In this document: in pieces, positions 31,150 through 43,045 of the stretch
Layout: each line of letters begins with the position of its first letter
Numbering within the stretch: position 1 is the stretch's first letter
DNA from: Gigaspora rosea
Lineage: Eukaryota > Glomeromycota > Glomeromycetes > Diversisporales > Gigasporaceae
NCBI GenBank assembly: GCA_003550325.1
Contig: QKWP01001693.1
Location: 36,566-100,565 of the forward strand
Direction: 5' to 3'
DNA: 64,000 nucleotides
The notes under the pieces: generated by a model
Told to the model about the DNA's origin: nothing
Databases searched by the model: none
Seen by the model: only the letters and a program-made list of their open reading frames with translations
Translations under genes and position numbers: made by a program

Positions 31150-32078
31150 GTGTATTACTTCTGTAATCAGTTGGGCTATATTAATGAAGGATTGCTTACA
31201 ATTTATGGAATCACTGGAATCAAAGTGAAATGCACATAGTAATTTAGCAAATTGGAGTAAGTCTGATAGACCAGAAGAGTTTAGGGACACGGAACCCTTT
31301 GCAGCACCCTTTCTAGAAGGAAATGGTACATTCAAACCTCCATAAATGCAACCTCTATAAATGCAATACATTCTTAAATGCATGTTTTTCTTGTTTATAA
31401 AATGTTATTAGTACTAAATGCATATTCTATATTTTGTAAATGCACATTTTCTTAAATAACATTTTATATCACACTAATCTCCCTAAATGCACATAGCCAA
31501 TTAAATTTTAGTATTTAAGATAGGTTATATAGTTTTTAGTAAAGTTACACAAACTTGATGGTCTAATTTTTAAAGCTGTATTTTAATTGGCTCTTCTTAA
31601 ATGCAAATCTTCCTAAATGCACATTGTAGGCTTGTCCTTACAAGTTGCATTTATAGAGGTTTGACTGTACAAACTTTTACAAGCAGCCAATATCTGAAAC
31701 AGTAACAGAAATCATGACCTTACTAAGCAAAGAAGTGACATTGCTAGTTGCTAATATAGGACCTAAATAATAATAATGTGCAGTTTGATAAAAAAGTAGA
31801 ATGCCATGAGATAGAAGGGACGGTTTCTCACCCAGAACAAGAATCTTCTGCAAGAATGGATGATCTATCTCTAAACAATACAGTGCCAAGAGATGAAGTT
31901 TTCTTATTGGGCTTTGAGAAACAAACAAACAGGGCACTAGTAGATAACAACAACAGATGCTACAACAGTTTATTTAGCAGATACAGTTTTGCTTGACAAT
32001 GATAGTTTTATTATAGTGAGTCACAAGTAATCAAACACAATAAAAAAGAGAGGTAGTGCTACAAATGGACAAAATCAA
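31150..32078 (+). pseudogene. LINE ORF1 3' part and ORF1-ORF2 spacer
   Basis: After the right GTGT duplication the sequence continues the LINE (TTCTGTAATCAGTTGGGC encodes an FCNQLG knuckle remnant), then is split by the pogo MITE. Beyond it QPISETVTEIMTLLSKEV-type residues appear in frames broken by stops. A 72-codon frame at 31778-31996 belongs to this degraded region. Confidence 0.5.
31329..31667. mobile_element. Pogo-type MITE, copy 2 (339 bp)
   Basis: The ends are CATTCAAACCTCCATAAATG and the inverted CATTTATAGAGGTTTGACTG, flanked by TA on both sides. Further AAATGCA-type motifs fill the interior. It is inserted in LINE ORF1. Confidence 0.9.
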
Positions 32079-32860
32079 ATGGAGGCTAGGTATCTTCTTA
32101 TATCCAATAACCCAGTAAATACTAATCTTTTATGTAATTATGTTAGAAAATTAAAGATAAAAATAGCTATACTTGACATAAAAGCCTTAAATAATTCAAC
32201 AAAGAGACAGAAGACTTTGACGATACTTAAATCTTATAATATAGACATTATTATGATACAAGAAACTAACTTGAAAAATAAAAAACTTAGGAACTTTTTA
32301 AAAATTAATAGCAATATTAGTCAATATGGTTTAGCAAAGCTGCTATTTTGGCAAGAAATAAGAAAATTATCTCTTTATAGACATATCAATTACTAATAAT
32401 AACAGGGTTATAATGGTAAAGTTCCAATATCAAAGTAGATAGTATAGAGCAACAAATATATATGCCCCTCCAAATCTAGAAAACAAGGCTGAATCCTTTA
32501 AAAACTGGTCTCTACCAAATGATAAAGAGGTTATAGAAATAGTCACTGGTGATTTTAATACAAATATTTGCTCTAGCAAAAATAGATTTAGTCAGGCAAC
32601 TAAACAACATGATCCTACTAGAAAGATGCTAATTGGCAAGATGAAGAACTTTCACAACGCAGCCAAATACTCAAAGAAAAGCTCATTTTTAATATTTTTC
32701 CAAAATATCAAAAACAACAATATGATGAGAACTTGTATAGATTATATCTTTCCAGATAAAAGCTTTGGGCATTGCATAAATAAAGTCAAAACACATTTTG
32801 GTAATTCTGATTACTTACTTATAAAGTATATACTAGAGATTGAAATCGAATATGATATGA
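32079..32860 (+). pseudogene. LINE ORF2 endonuclease (EEP/APE type), broken
   Basis: The pieces, in order, are: KIKIAILDIKALNNSTKRQKT; IDIIMIQETNLKNKKL with the catalytic Glu of the QET motif; NIYAPPNLENKAESF; VTGDFNTNI (the D-x-N motif); CIDYIFPD; and FGNSDYLLI (last motif, S-D; the His of the usual SDH is Tyr here). A stop and frame changes near 32390-32450 separate the pieces. It cleaves target DNA in intact LINEs; here it is inactive and no RT follows. Confidence 0.75.
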
Positions 32861-33068
32861 CCAATTGCTTGGTTGAATCAGTTATGATCGATCACGAAAT
32901 TTCATGTTTAATCACAATCGGTCAAACTCAATGATCAATTATAGCCTTTTGATCAATTATAATTGATCAAAGGTTATAATCATTCATAAAGTTAATCGAT
33001 TACAATTAGAGATTCAAACTTGATATCATATGATCGATTTCAAAAAAGTTCTATCAATTATAATTTTT

Positions 33069-33070
<2 letters not shown>

Positions 33071-33102
<32 letters not shown>

Positions 33103-33250
33103 NTTTAGGTGAGGCCTTGCTCATGTCTTTATTGGGTAATTTATATAAGCAGTTACATATTGAACAACTCAAATTGTACAGTGACAAATACATATAAATC
33201 ACATTCAAGAATAAGAGCTCAGACTACTTTATCTGCGACCTAAACCTACT
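33071..33250 (-). mobile_element. Poly(A)-tailed retroelement 3' end, copy 2
   Basis: A T-run of more than 30 bases with one N (33103) is followed by GTGAGGCCTTGCTCATGTCT and ends near CTGCGACCTAAACCTACTAG; it is related to 3305-3475. The T-run, read on the minus strand, is a poly(A) tail. Confidence 0.55.
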
Positions 33251-34268
33251 AGAGTGGTCAAGACTCACCTAGATTTTATAATTTTTTGATTGATTATAAT
33301 GATCATATTCTTTAATAGTAAATGAAATTGATTATATATTTGATCATTGATCGATTTAGAACAATGATTGAGCAGCAATTAATGAGCTCAAGCAAAAATA
33401 AGTTAATCAATCAAATAAGTATATATATTGATCGATTAAAACCTTTTTTATAAGCAAAGTCAAATTAAATAGATTTTTTTTATAAGCAAAATTGAATTAA
33501 ATAGCAATTTTATTTTTTATTTAATAATAAATTTTTACAATACAAAAACTTATATGTGCATTAGATAATAATAAAGTTTTAATAGCAGATATTTTTATTT
33601 TTAAAAAAATAAAAATTATCTTAAAAGTATTGAAAATAACACAGCACATTCTATCCTACTTTTTCTAATTTTAGCTAGCAAAATAAAATATTTATCAAGT
33701 TATTCTCATTAATTTGAAGTTGAAAAAAGTAGAGTAGTAAGCTTATTTTTAATACTTTACAGTAAATAGCACTAGTATAATTATTTATTGTCATAATTTA
33801 TTATTTATTTAAATCTGCAACTTAACCCATAAGTATCTTCATTAAATATGCTTTTTATTTTAGTAATTAATTATTTAAGTATCATCAAACTTATAACATT
33901 TACTTTTATACAGTATATAATTTATTGTTTTGGTCAGTACAAAAAACTATTTATTTTTCTATTTGAATTCACAATTCAAGTTTACAAATATTAATTACTA
34001 TTCAACTACTTTTGTTTTTTTTTTTATATAGATTGTGCATTTTTACTTCTCTGATTTTTTAATTTGCATTAGTTTGTAAATCAAACTTATATAATGCCTA
34101 CTTTCAAATAACTATTTAATTAGCATTAGTTTGGTAGGGCATTTATGATCTAAATTTAAGGTCTCATCTTGGTAATACTTCTTGAATTATTGATTTTGTG
34201 AGTATAAAATGTCAGTTACTATTATGCTTGATAACCCAAACCTACTAGTTTTAATTTTAAAAGTGCAT
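33251..34268. other. AT-rich intergenic with GATCAATTATAATTGATC palindromes nearby
   Basis: No gene is seen. The stretch before it (32880-33060) and its beginning are rich in self-complementary TTGATCAATTATAATTGATC and ATCGATTA-type words. Confidence 0.4.
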
Positions 34269-35246
34269 AAGGGCCATGACAGATATTACGTAATATCATA
34301 GGGGGGAGGGGGTAAGCCAAAGTCTTACATTATACATATATAATATATATAATTATATACCGGTATATAATATAATATATTACTAATATATTATAATTTT
34401 TAGCACTAATTAAACTTATTTAAAATATAATTATATGCTGAAATGATGTATTTTTGAGTGCTAAAAAAGTTTATTTAGTAGCCAAAGGTATATTTCATTA
34501 GTAAAATTTTGCATGATGCCAAATTTTTATATTTTTATTAATTGATAATCCACCTGTCAACTGGAGTTTGGCAAAATGTGGCGTTCTTCTATCTAAAAAT
34601 ATTTTTTTACTAAGTTAACGATACATGTCACTAATTAAAAGTTGTAGAGCTCGTCGAGACGCATCTAACAGTGGTTAGATCATCCAATTTGGCCCAGTGG
34701 ATGGCAAGATATTGTCGAAAAACGATTGGCTAACTATATAATATCGTCGCAAAACGATTGGCCGACTATATAAAATCTTTATGTAAACAATATTTGTTTA
34801 CATAGAGATTTTATATAGTCGGCCAATCGTTTTTCGACGATATCTCGCCGTCCACTGGGCCGATTTGGTTCAATTAGTGGACATGCATCGTTAACTTAGT
34901 AAGAAAAAAGTTTTAAATGGAAGCACGCCATATTTCGCCTTTAGTGATTTTTATATGTAATTTGTGTCATGGGATTTTATATAGTCAGCCAATCGTTTTT
35001 CAACGATATCTCACCATCCACTGGGCCGAATTGGATGATCTAACCACCATTAGATGCGTTTCGACGAGGTCTACAACTTTTATTAGTGGACATGTATCGT
35101 TAACTTAGTAGGAAAAATAATTTTAGATAGAAGAACGCCATATTTCGCCACTTTTAAAAATTTTTTAAAATCGACCAATCAGAATCGTCTTACGTGGGGG
35201 GTACCCTCATAGTAAATGGATATTACATAATATCTGTCATGGCCCT
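34269..35246. mobile_element. TIR element containing foldback copy 2
   Basis: The outer TIR, GGGCCATGACAGATATTACG and its mirror at 35218-35246, is about 30 bp. A further truncated copy of the left end is at 62488-62570. Inside (34565-35155) is a complex foldback with arms sharing CGCATCTAACAGTGGTTAGA, TTTGGCCCAGTGGATGGCAA and ACGATTGGCCGACTATATAA; the last block occurs in several alternating orientations. No coding capacity. Confidence 0.85.
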
Positions 35247-35341
35247 AAGTATAAAAATTATTTAACTATTTCTATTAATGTTTCGATTTAAACTATTTTA
35301 GTATTTAAAATTTTTGATTTTTTCGCATAGGCGATACATTG

Positions 35342-35611
35342 CACCCTATAAGATCTGGTGTAATATAAAATCAAAACAATAAATAAATTCATTAGTTTAG
35401 GGTTAGGGTAAGGGTTAGGTTAGGGTCAGGGTAGTGTGTTTTAGTGAAGAGTTTCTAATCCAAAATTTCGTAAGGAATTTTTTTTTGTTAGAGCATAAGA
35501 GATAGTTTCATAGGCAAAATTTAGCGTTATGGCCGATTTTTGAAAAAAAATTGTAATCGTTTCGATCTCACGTTATACCTGTTCCTGGATTCTTATTGGT
35601 TGATCAGGGTA
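35342..35611. mobile_element. MITE family F, 270 bp, TSD GCGATACATTG
   Basis: A perfect 11-bp duplication GCGATACATTG lies at 35331-35341 and 35612-35622; the ends are CACCCT and AGGGTA. The interior has AGGGTTAGGGTAAGGGTTAG, then AAATTTCGTAAGGAATTTTT, TGTTAGAGC and TAGTTTCATAGGCAAAATTT. It is related to 44890-45179. The long TSD points to a MULE-type element. Confidence 0.85.
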
Positions 35612-35622
35612 GCGATACATTG

Positions 35623-36163
35623 CCATGGTGATAAATATAATAATTCTAGTATTTATATATTATCAAACTCTTTGTAGGCTGTTTAAGATTTAGTAAATAA
35701 ATATTATATTGTTTATAATTTTTATCAGTTAGTCTTATTCGAGTATTTGTTGTATTATTTAATATTGCTTTCAAAATCAATAATTTTCCAACTAGATAAA
35801 TTTTAAATTGTTCATTCTGGCCATTTAATTTATTAAATAAAAAAACTAATTCGAAACATGTTATACAATTTTGAAGAAATTTGATCTCAGAAATTTATAA
35901 TTAGAATAAACAATTGCTATATACTTATTTTAAATTTTTATTTTTTTTAAATGGTATTATAAAAACTAAGTTTTTAATGCAGTATAATGCAATAATAATA
36001 CCATATATTACTGAATAAAAGCTACAAAATTTTGAAGGCTTTTTTAAACTAAAAAGAGTAATTTCTATTCAGAACCAATTTTATTATTAAAACATATTAA
36101 CTTCCTCCAAATTTGGATTCAAAATCAAGAATAGCTTTTATTCAGTCATATACAGTATTAATT
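35623..36163. other. AT-rich intergenic
   Basis: Nothing recognisable beyond a TTTATTCAG / CTGAATAAA pair (about 36013 and 36145) framing a possible small palindrome. Confidence 0.4.
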
Positions 36164-36373
36164 GTCACAGATCATAATTTAAAATGAAATCTACATTCTA
36201 TACTTAATCTGCTAGCCTTCTAAAACCCATTAATACTTGTTTATTATAATTTTTTTTAAAACTAACCCTAACCCTAAACCCCTAACCCTAAAAAATGCAC
36301 CCCAAAAAAATTTAGTTTTTGAGATTTTATACTATCATTTCATTTTAATCTGGATTTCATTATGATCTGTCAC
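36164..36373. mobile_element. MITE family D, 210 bp, TSD ATTAATT
   Basis: The TIR is GTSACAGATCATAAT; a 7-bp duplication ATTAATT lies at 36157-36163 and 36374-36380. The interior has CTAACCCTAACCCTAAACCC and CCTAAAAAATGCACCC. A copy with its own insertion is at 55230-55759, and a fragment lies in the STN1 intron. Confidence 0.9.
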
Positions 36374-36380
36374 ATTAATT

Positions 36381-37432
36381 ATTTTTAATTATTAAAAAAA
36401 TAATAATAATAAATTTTTAAAAAAAAATTGCTCATTATACAATATTTCTCTAATAAAGACCTACTCTAAATGACCTAGACAATAAATATGCTATTAACAA
36501 TACCAAGGAACATATCAGGTGATTTTTAGAATACCCTAAAAATTTTGTGGTTCAAATTAATTATATAATGATCTGCATATATACTGTATATATTAATAGT
36601 TATGCAACTTATCTGTTATATAATCAATTTCGCGTTGCATTTAGAGTTGCCCTTTTGGAGTCACGTTCCTGTCATTGTCATTTTTGAAGTTTTTATTGTC
36701 AGGTCGTATTTGTTTAATTAATAGAAAGCTATGAAGTTTTTTTTATTTATTTCTTATTAATCTTCGCTTTGACTTTTGTAGCTGTTGCCAATTTTGCTAT
36801 CACTTTTGGAGTTGCTGCATTTTTTAAATTGTTGTGTCTTTCATACTTAAAAAGAGCATAGGCATAATAAAAAAAAATTATTTATCGAGATTTTGTCTTG
36901 ACTAGCTTGCTTCGTTATTTGGTACACAATACAAATTATCTTATAATAATAAAATAAGCTGCGTTCCTAAATTATTTTCAATCAACTTATTTGTATAAAG
37001 TTTAATTACACCTAAATAAAAGAATTTTAAAATTATGAGTTATCCAATTTAAAATTATGAGTTATCCAATTTTAACATTTGGTTATATGATTCGCTTGGA
37101 TTTTTAAATGCAGTTAAACATTAATTATTTATTTTCGATCCATTAAAGAATGTTTTTTTTTTTAACGAATAAACATTTTAATATTTGATCATAAGCAAGA
37201 AAGTTGTTAAAATTAAACATTCGAAAACTTTTAGTAAATTAAAAAAAAAAAAAGAACTAACCCAAAGCTACCATAATTTTGAAACACTATGTTATGTACA
37301 AGGCGAAAAATAAAATTTTTTTATTAAAAAAAAAAAATACGAATTGCTAGGTATGTATAATCTTCCCAAAACTTGTTATGGAATAAAATAGAATTTTTAA
37401 TTGTACCATTTTCAATAAAAAAAATAAAGCAA
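36381..37432. other. AT-rich intergenic
   Basis: No gene is seen. At about 36640-36840 GTTGCCCTTTTGGAGTCACG and TTTTGGAGTTGCTGC recall the GGAGTCG minisatellite units of the 44-kb repeat, but no boundaries can be set. Confidence 0.35.
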
Positions 37433-37626
37433 TCATTGCTTCTTTAATCGGTTCGAATGCCTTCTTTTCATCCTTTTTGATCCCTACACTATTTTAGCAA
37501 TCTCCAACTTTATTTATTCCATTAGCATTACCCATCTCTGCAGATTTTTTATAACATTCAAATGCCTTCTTTTTGTTCTTTTCGACTTCAATTCCTTCAC
37601 CACCAGGAATTTTGTCAGTACCTTAA
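37433..37626 (-). pseudogene. Sel1-like repeat protein fragment
   Basis: On the minus strand about 64 codons read KNKKKAFECYKKSAEMGNAN, then a GINKVGDC segment, a stop, and GIKKDEKKAF. This is the AFxxYxKSAEMGN / GxxKDxxKAF pattern of Sel1 repeats, here about one and a half repeats. Sel1 proteins, often fused to kinase domains, are abundant in glomeromycete genomes. Flanks give only fragments and stops, so it is a relic. Confidence 0.7.
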
Positions 37627-37639
37627 CCTTCATAACTAC

Positions 37640-38190
37640 AAAACTACAAGAATTTCATTAATACCTAAATCTTCATAACTACATGTGTTTGCTTATAATA
37701 TAATTTCCAAAATGAATTTTTGGTTGTGGAAACCACAAAAATTTGATTTCGACATACCAAAGATAAATATATGTTGCAAATCTAAATATGTGCCACAAGA
37801 TCTAAGCTGCGAGATCTAAACATCGTGAGATCTAAACAAACTAAAAAGTTAAAAAGTTAAACTTTGTAAGGTTTAAATTTTTAAAAAATTTTAAAAAAAA
37901 GTGTTATTTTAAAATTAACTTCTTTTACTTTTTATTAAATTCGATTTATTCTAAAAAAACTCTTGGGTTTTGAGGTAGGCTCATGGGTTTTATTATATTT
38001 TCTAGAAAAGACAATGAATTTGACATGTGATTTTGGAGCACATTTTTTATTTACATCCAATTAACATGTGATTTTTTGCAGATCATTGAATATTTTGGGA
38101 ACTAATTTAAGGTCCAATTCCATAAATCGACCGATATAATGATCTTATTAGTTTAATAGCCCAATAATGACAAAGTTTACAAGACTACTA
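37640..38190. other. AT-rich intergenic
   Basis: No gene is seen; AGATCTAAAC is repeated a few times around 37800-37835. Confidence 0.4.
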
Positions 38191-39123
38191 AGGGAGCTTC
38201 CAGAAATCAGCTGATTTTTGTTTACTATGAGCCTACTCCCACCCACCTACACCTGATACCCCAATTAGCCAATCAGATTTTATAATTATTAAAAAGTTAA
38301 ATATAATATTTAATATTAAATAGCTTTTAATCTACTGGACCAAATTTGATGATTTAACTACCAAAATGATCCTCTCAACGAGCATATTCTGGTGAGACCA
38401 AAGTCATTAAAATCTAATTACAGGATCCTGTGATCGGAATAGATTTGTGTTACTATAAAAGGTCTATAATTTATTAAATAATTATACCCATTTATAATAA
38501 CACAAATTTATTCCAATCTTAGAATCCTGTAATTGGATTTTAACGATTTTAGGCTTGCTAGAATCATCTCATTGTGAGGATCATTTTGGTAGTTAAATCA
38601 TCGAAATTGGTCCAGTAGATCAGAAGTTATTAACAATTAAAAATTAATTTTTAATTGTTAATAACTTCTGATCTACTGGACCAATTTCGATGATTTAACT
38701 ACCAAAATGATCCTCTCAATGAGAGGATTCTAACAAGTCCAAAATCGTTAAAATCCAATCACAGGATCCTAAGATCGGAATAAATTTGTGTTACTATAAA
38801 TAGGTTATAATTATTTAATAAATTATAAACCTTTTATAGTAACACAAATCTATTCTGGTCACAGGATCCTGTGATTAGATTTTCTATATTTTGGTCTTGC
38901 TAGAATCCTCTCACTAAGAGGATCATTTTGGAGTTAAATCATCAAATTTGGTTTAGTAAATCAAAAGTTATTAATTATTAAATATTATTAATAAATATAT
39001 AATTTTGGTCAAAAATAATTTTGCAACTTTGGCCGGAATTATGAAATTTTGCCGGAATTACACCTGATACTTCAGCTGACCCACCCACCCACCCAGAAAT
39101 CAGCTGATTTCTAGAAGCTCCCT
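38191..39123. mobile_element. TIR element built of about 190-bp palindromic units (933 bp)
   Basis: The TIR AGGGAGCTTCCAGAAATCAG is mirrored at 39095-39123. The interior has four alternating-orientation copies of a unit containing CACAGGATCCTGTGAT, TAGGCTTGCTAGAATCATCT, TGAGGATCATTTTGG and ATTGGTCCAGTAGATCAGAA. The same unit makes up 55940-57140. A TTCAGCTGACCCACCCACCC stretch lies inside the right end. Confidence 0.8.
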
Positions 39124-39239
39124 AACCAACGCCAATAATTATAGCAAAGCCTAATTGTACCAATAATCAATACCTCCAATATCATTGATCTAACCAAATA
39201 CAACTAACTGACACCAACTATAATAAACATTTATAAAAA

Positions 39240-40005
39240 CAGGGAAATTAGCATCATAACAGAACACGAAAACACTAGGTTTTTTAAGGCAAAGGATGGA
39301 ATAGATCAAGGGAAGGAGCTTTCGCCCCTGATGTGGAGGATCTTTTATGACCCTTTGTTATGTAGAATCCAAAATGATAAGTTAGATTACAGAATGCAAC
39401 TAAACGGTATAGGTGCAAATAGAAAATATGAAGTAGAAAAAGAAGAGGTACAAGTTGGTGTCTTAGCTTATGCAGATGACACAACTTGGGTAACAGGAAG
39501 TCAAATAGATATGCAGCGAACACTTAATATAGTAAAAGAGTTCTACTACTTAAATGAAATTGAAATTAATCCCAGTAAAACTGAGTTAGTCGTGGTGTGT
39601 TTAAAAAGAAAAAGTTGTAAGGAAGAATACTCTATAATTATTGGAAATCCTGCTATAAGAGTATTGGCTAAAAACCCAAAAGAGACAGCACATTTTTTGG
39701 GAGTATGGATCTCGGTCTTGGACCAACAGAAAACTAATATAGTGAGAGCAAAGAAAGAAGTCAACCAAATAGTAGGACTCTTAAAATACAAGAAAATGTC
39801 CCTTGTCCAGATTATTTATATAAACAATGCCGTACTCCTTCTAACCTTGAAGTATAGACTGATGGTTTCCTGTTCATCAAAAAAACAATATAAAAAAATA
39901 CAGCAGTCAATTTTGTGTTTAGCAAAATGGAAAATATCATTACCCTTAATGGTGTCAAATACAATACCGAAACATCCAGATATGTTAAATTTTAAAGGTC
40001 TATAG
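39240..40005 (+). pseudogene. LINE reverse transcriptase, C-terminal half
   Basis: From 39240 the frame reads ISIITEHENTRFFKAKDGID, then DGIDQGKELSPLMWRIFYDP (motif B region), the catalytic AYADDTTWV (39466-39492) and INPSKTELVV (motif D). There is no ATG at the start; the upstream RT motifs are missing. It ends at TAG 40003-40005 while related residues continue in other frames. Confidence 0.85.
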
Positions 40006-40009
40006 AATT

Positions 40010-40690
40010 ATCTTACGGAACATCACATTACAGAACTACTAATAAGATTAAATGAAGAAGGTAATGTGGAAAAGATAACAGTAACAAGACTCAGGCAAGG
40101 GCAAAGAAAATTAGATGCAATAAAATGTCTATTGACGAATCAGGACCTGCTATGTAAGAGAGGTTATAAAGTCAAAAATCTGGGTTAAAAGTGCTACAGC
40201 AAGCAGCTCAGTTAGACATTTTCATAGAGAGTAACAGTTTTACAGAGAGCTGAGATCTCGATCTAGTTAACATGCCAAGTGATCATGCAATAGCAGCGAT
40301 ACTAGAAAGCAGACAAATATACTATGAGACTACCAGTACAAGCACTTTGGGTTTATATTTAACTTTGCAATTGTTGCAAGAGGATGAAACAACAATGTGC
40401 ACATGGAAGCAAATCAAAGCAGCTCTCAGTATCAATTTGCAAAGAAAAGTAGCAAATTGGTTCAAGGTGATTGAGAATGAAATGATCAAGCATAGTGGTA
40501 CCAGAAAAGTAAGAACTAAGTATGCAGTACCAGTTCCAAGTCAAAATAGCTTTACCCCTCGCCTAATTAGGGTAGAGCCTGATAAAAGGAAAAGAGAATG
40601 AGTTTTATGGAAAGAAGAAGCTAACAAAGAACCAGAAATTGGAAGAGTCAAAAAAAAAGCAAGAGAAAATATTGAAATTGAAAAATATAT
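40010..40690 (+). pseudogene. LINE ORF2 linker between RT and RNase H
   Basis: The open pieces (EHHITELLIRLNEEGNVEKI; the frame 40272-40601 with ALSINLQRKVANWFKVIEN) are colinear with the RT-RNase H spacer of the same element. They are broken by stops at about 40185, 40250 and 40601. Confidence 0.55.
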
Positions 40691-40694
40691 AGAA

Positions 40695-41630
40695 GTGGAT
40701 ATAGAAACAAAAAATGAAAAGTACACTGTTCTAAAACCAAATAGTAACTCAAATAATATTACTAAAAAACGAACAATCTTAGGTGATATAACAAATTTGG
40801 TTAAGAGAACGGTACGGGGTGTTCAATCATTATTTAAGGTACAAACTCTAGGAAAAGGTTTTACAGAAAGAAAAGATAAGGAAAATGCTCCGATAAGAGA
40901 GGTTCAAGCAATAAGAAGAAGTAGAGAAGAGATTTTAGAAGAATATAAGAGCTGGAAAAAATGTTGTATAGATAGGATTGTTGGAGATGTGGAAATAAGA
41001 TATTGGTTAGAAGGAATTTTAGAACAGAATTTTAATCTAAACAATATAGTATATTATACTAATGGCTCACTCGGAACAGAGAAGGTAGGAAATGTAATGA
41101 GAATGGGTTGTGGAATTGTTCAGGCAAATGAGGTAGGTCAATATATTAGACAGATGGCTTAAGGTGGTTCTCTTCAACACAGGCTGAACTTGTCGCAATT
41201 TTAGTTGCTTTGTTAATAACACCAAATGAAAAAAGCTTAGAAATTAGAACAGACAGCAAGGCAGCGATATTAGCAGTCCAAAAGGGTCTCAAAACAGAAA
41301 GTGCAAGAAAATGGATAAAGATTAAAAATGCTGGTTTAGTAGTATCAGTAGTTAGTCTAATAAGAATGAAGAAACTTAAAGTTCATTGAGTTAAAGGCCA
41401 CTTAGAAGAAATCTTTAATGAAGTAGCTGATAGAAAAGCCAAAGAAGGAGCTATTAGTCAAAAGCATTTTGTACTAAGTACAAATAGCATGAAAGAAGTC
41501 AAAATAAAGTGTAAATGGAATAAGGAGCCAATTGAAAAACCAATTCACTCCTTTGTTAAATGCTTACAAGATTGGTTAACAAAGCAAAGTGGACCTTTAC
41601 ACATGCAAAAAAACAATGCAACTCATTAAG
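40695..41630 (+). pseudogene. LINE RNase H domain, first catalytic Asp replaced by Asn
   Basis: The frame 40695-41162 leads into YYTNGSLGTEK, where the family has YTDGS. It continues in shifted frames with TQAELVAILVALL (catalytic Glu), LEIRTDSKAAILAV (Asp) and VKGHLEE...EVADRKAKEGA (last motif). A stop at 41160 and another within SLIRMKKLKVH/VKGH (about 41388) interrupt it. The Asp-to-Asn change is a G-to-A transition. Confidence 0.8.
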
Positions 41631-41691
41631 AATGCACTAAGCCCCAACATTGGCCAACCTTTTACAAATTACTGAAAGTAGTACAAGGGTA

Positions 41692-41888
41692 CAGAGAGAC
41701 CTCTCTAAATGCACCCTCACTAAATGCACACACTATGTAAAATCTCCTTAAATGCACAGTATAGTCTGTTTCCAGCTTATAATAACACTATATATTTTGC
41801 TCTCTATAAATGCACACCCTCTCTAAGTGCACATTTTTGAAAATTTTTACTATGGTCCCGAGGGGGTGCATTTAGAGAGGTCTCTTTG
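41692..41888. mobile_element. Pogo-type MITE, copy 3 (197 bp)
   Basis: The ends are CAGAGAGACCTCTCTAAATG and the inverted CATTTAGAGAGGTCTCTTTG, flanked by TA. Internal AAATGCACA motifs recur. It is inserted between the RNase H and zinc-finger parts of LINE 2. Confidence 0.9.
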
Positions 41889-42292
41889 TACAAAACTACA
41901 CAACGGAAGAAAACACATTACAGCTCTTTAAACTTAAGTGTATTAACAACCTGCTACCAGTACTAGTGGCATTAAACAAAAGACAACCCGATGTATATTA
42001 CAGTACTACCTGTATAGTCTGCAAAGAGAAGAATGAAACAGTAGAGCACCCTGTCTGCAAAGTATCGATAAACCTACTTAGAGACCTTGAAGAATGTGCA
42101 GTAAAATTAAGTCTACAAAAGTCAAAAAACATAGAAGAAATAGAAAGGAAAATAGAAGAGGTTCTAGTAGGTTTAGGAAAGGACAGTACAGAGGATGAGT
42201 TAAGAAGAAGAGAATGTTGGATAAGAGGCCTGATAACAACAGAAGACTACGAAGAATTGAGACCACTTTTCAAGTCAAACAAACAACCGTAA
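41889..42292 (+). pseudogene. LINE ORF2 C-terminal zinc-finger region
   Basis: The frame 41966-42292 begins ALNKRQPDVYYSTTCIVCKE and continues EHPVC, a C-x2-C ... H-x2-C arrangement seen at LINE C-termini, then a helical charged stretch (IEEIERKIEEVLVGLGK). The upstream part (41895-41965) is in the same frame (LFKLKCINNLLPVLV). It ends at TAA. Confidence 0.75.
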
Positions 42293-42858
42293 ACTTCTTG
42301 GTTACTTTATGGAAAAAATAGATAGAGCTTATATATAAAAGAGTAAGGATCCCTAGATGTAAGCTAATAAAAGAGTGGGAGGAGGTGCTAAATATCACAG
42401 TAAAGGAGAAATGTAGTAAGAGGCAGAAGAGAAAGAAAAGAAACAAGAAAGAAAACAAGAAAGAAAAAGAGAACTCACTACGAAAAGCACAGAACATAGA
42501 AAAAGAGAAGAAACAAGAAAAAGAGCCACTGAAACTGAAGTTTGGAAAATAAAGAAGAGGTAGCTCGTTAGATTAACAGTGGCGAGCGAGCTAGTTGGTG
42601 AAAAAAATAGTTGGTAGTTATGATAGGCTGTGGGAACTATCCTGTGAAGTATTATACAATTTAGTACAAAGCTGTATAGTACGAAGAAAACCTCACTATG
42701 GCAGGTCGCACATAGGTATTCTTTGAATAACTAGGTGAGTAAGTATTTGTAATTTAGGTTATAGAAAGATAGTTTTTCTTTTTATATAATTTTTGTTATT
42801 ATGTTAAGATAATACAATCCTTAATAAAGTATTGGCATGACTGCCGAATAAAAAAAAA
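42293..42858 (+). other. LINE 2 3' UTR and poly(A)
   Basis: A purine-rich stretch (42400-42550) is followed by about 300 bp without frames and CCTTAATAAAGTATTGGCAT before the terminal A-run. Confidence 0.6.
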
Positions 42859-43045
42859 CCGCTACTTTAACATTAATATGGCCTTATTGGCTGTTACAAA
42901 TAAGTATGTAACAGGCTGTTACAAATAGACATTTTCTTATTATTATATATTATATTTTAATTAAAGAGTGTTATTTTATGGCGACCCGTGATCAACTAAT
43001 CAAAATCGATCACATGAGTTACATGACGACTAATTTGCAAAGAGC

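Larger units (their letters stand above)
21000..32870 (+). mobile_element. LINE 1 (5' UTR, ORF1, endonuclease), split by a Gypsy element and a MITE
   Basis: This is a non-LTR element. ORF1 (from 21076) runs to 21791, is interrupted by the Gypsy element (21792-31149), resumes at 31150, is interrupted again by a pogo MITE (31329-31667), and is followed by an endonuclease-bearing ORF2 segment (32079-32860). No RT follows, so the 3' half is missing by truncation or deletion. Frameshifts and stops throughout show that the copy is dead. The 5' edge is approximate. Confidence 0.7.
39190..42858 (+). mobile_element. LINE 2, 5'-truncated, RT to 3' end, split by a pogo MITE
   Basis: The order is RT (from mid-domain), thumb/linker, RNase H, zinc-finger tail and a 3' UTR with AATAAA-type signals ending in an A-run at about 42849-42857. 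The 5' truncation inside RT is typical of target-primed insertion. Several frameshifts and a MITE insertion show that it is dead. Confidence 0.8.

Noticed and set aside
21000..42858. LINE 1 and LINE 2 being two halves of one element
   Set aside because: The RT part at 39 kb begins in mid-domain and about 500 residues between endonuclease and motif B are missing; the 6 kb between them contains independent elements.
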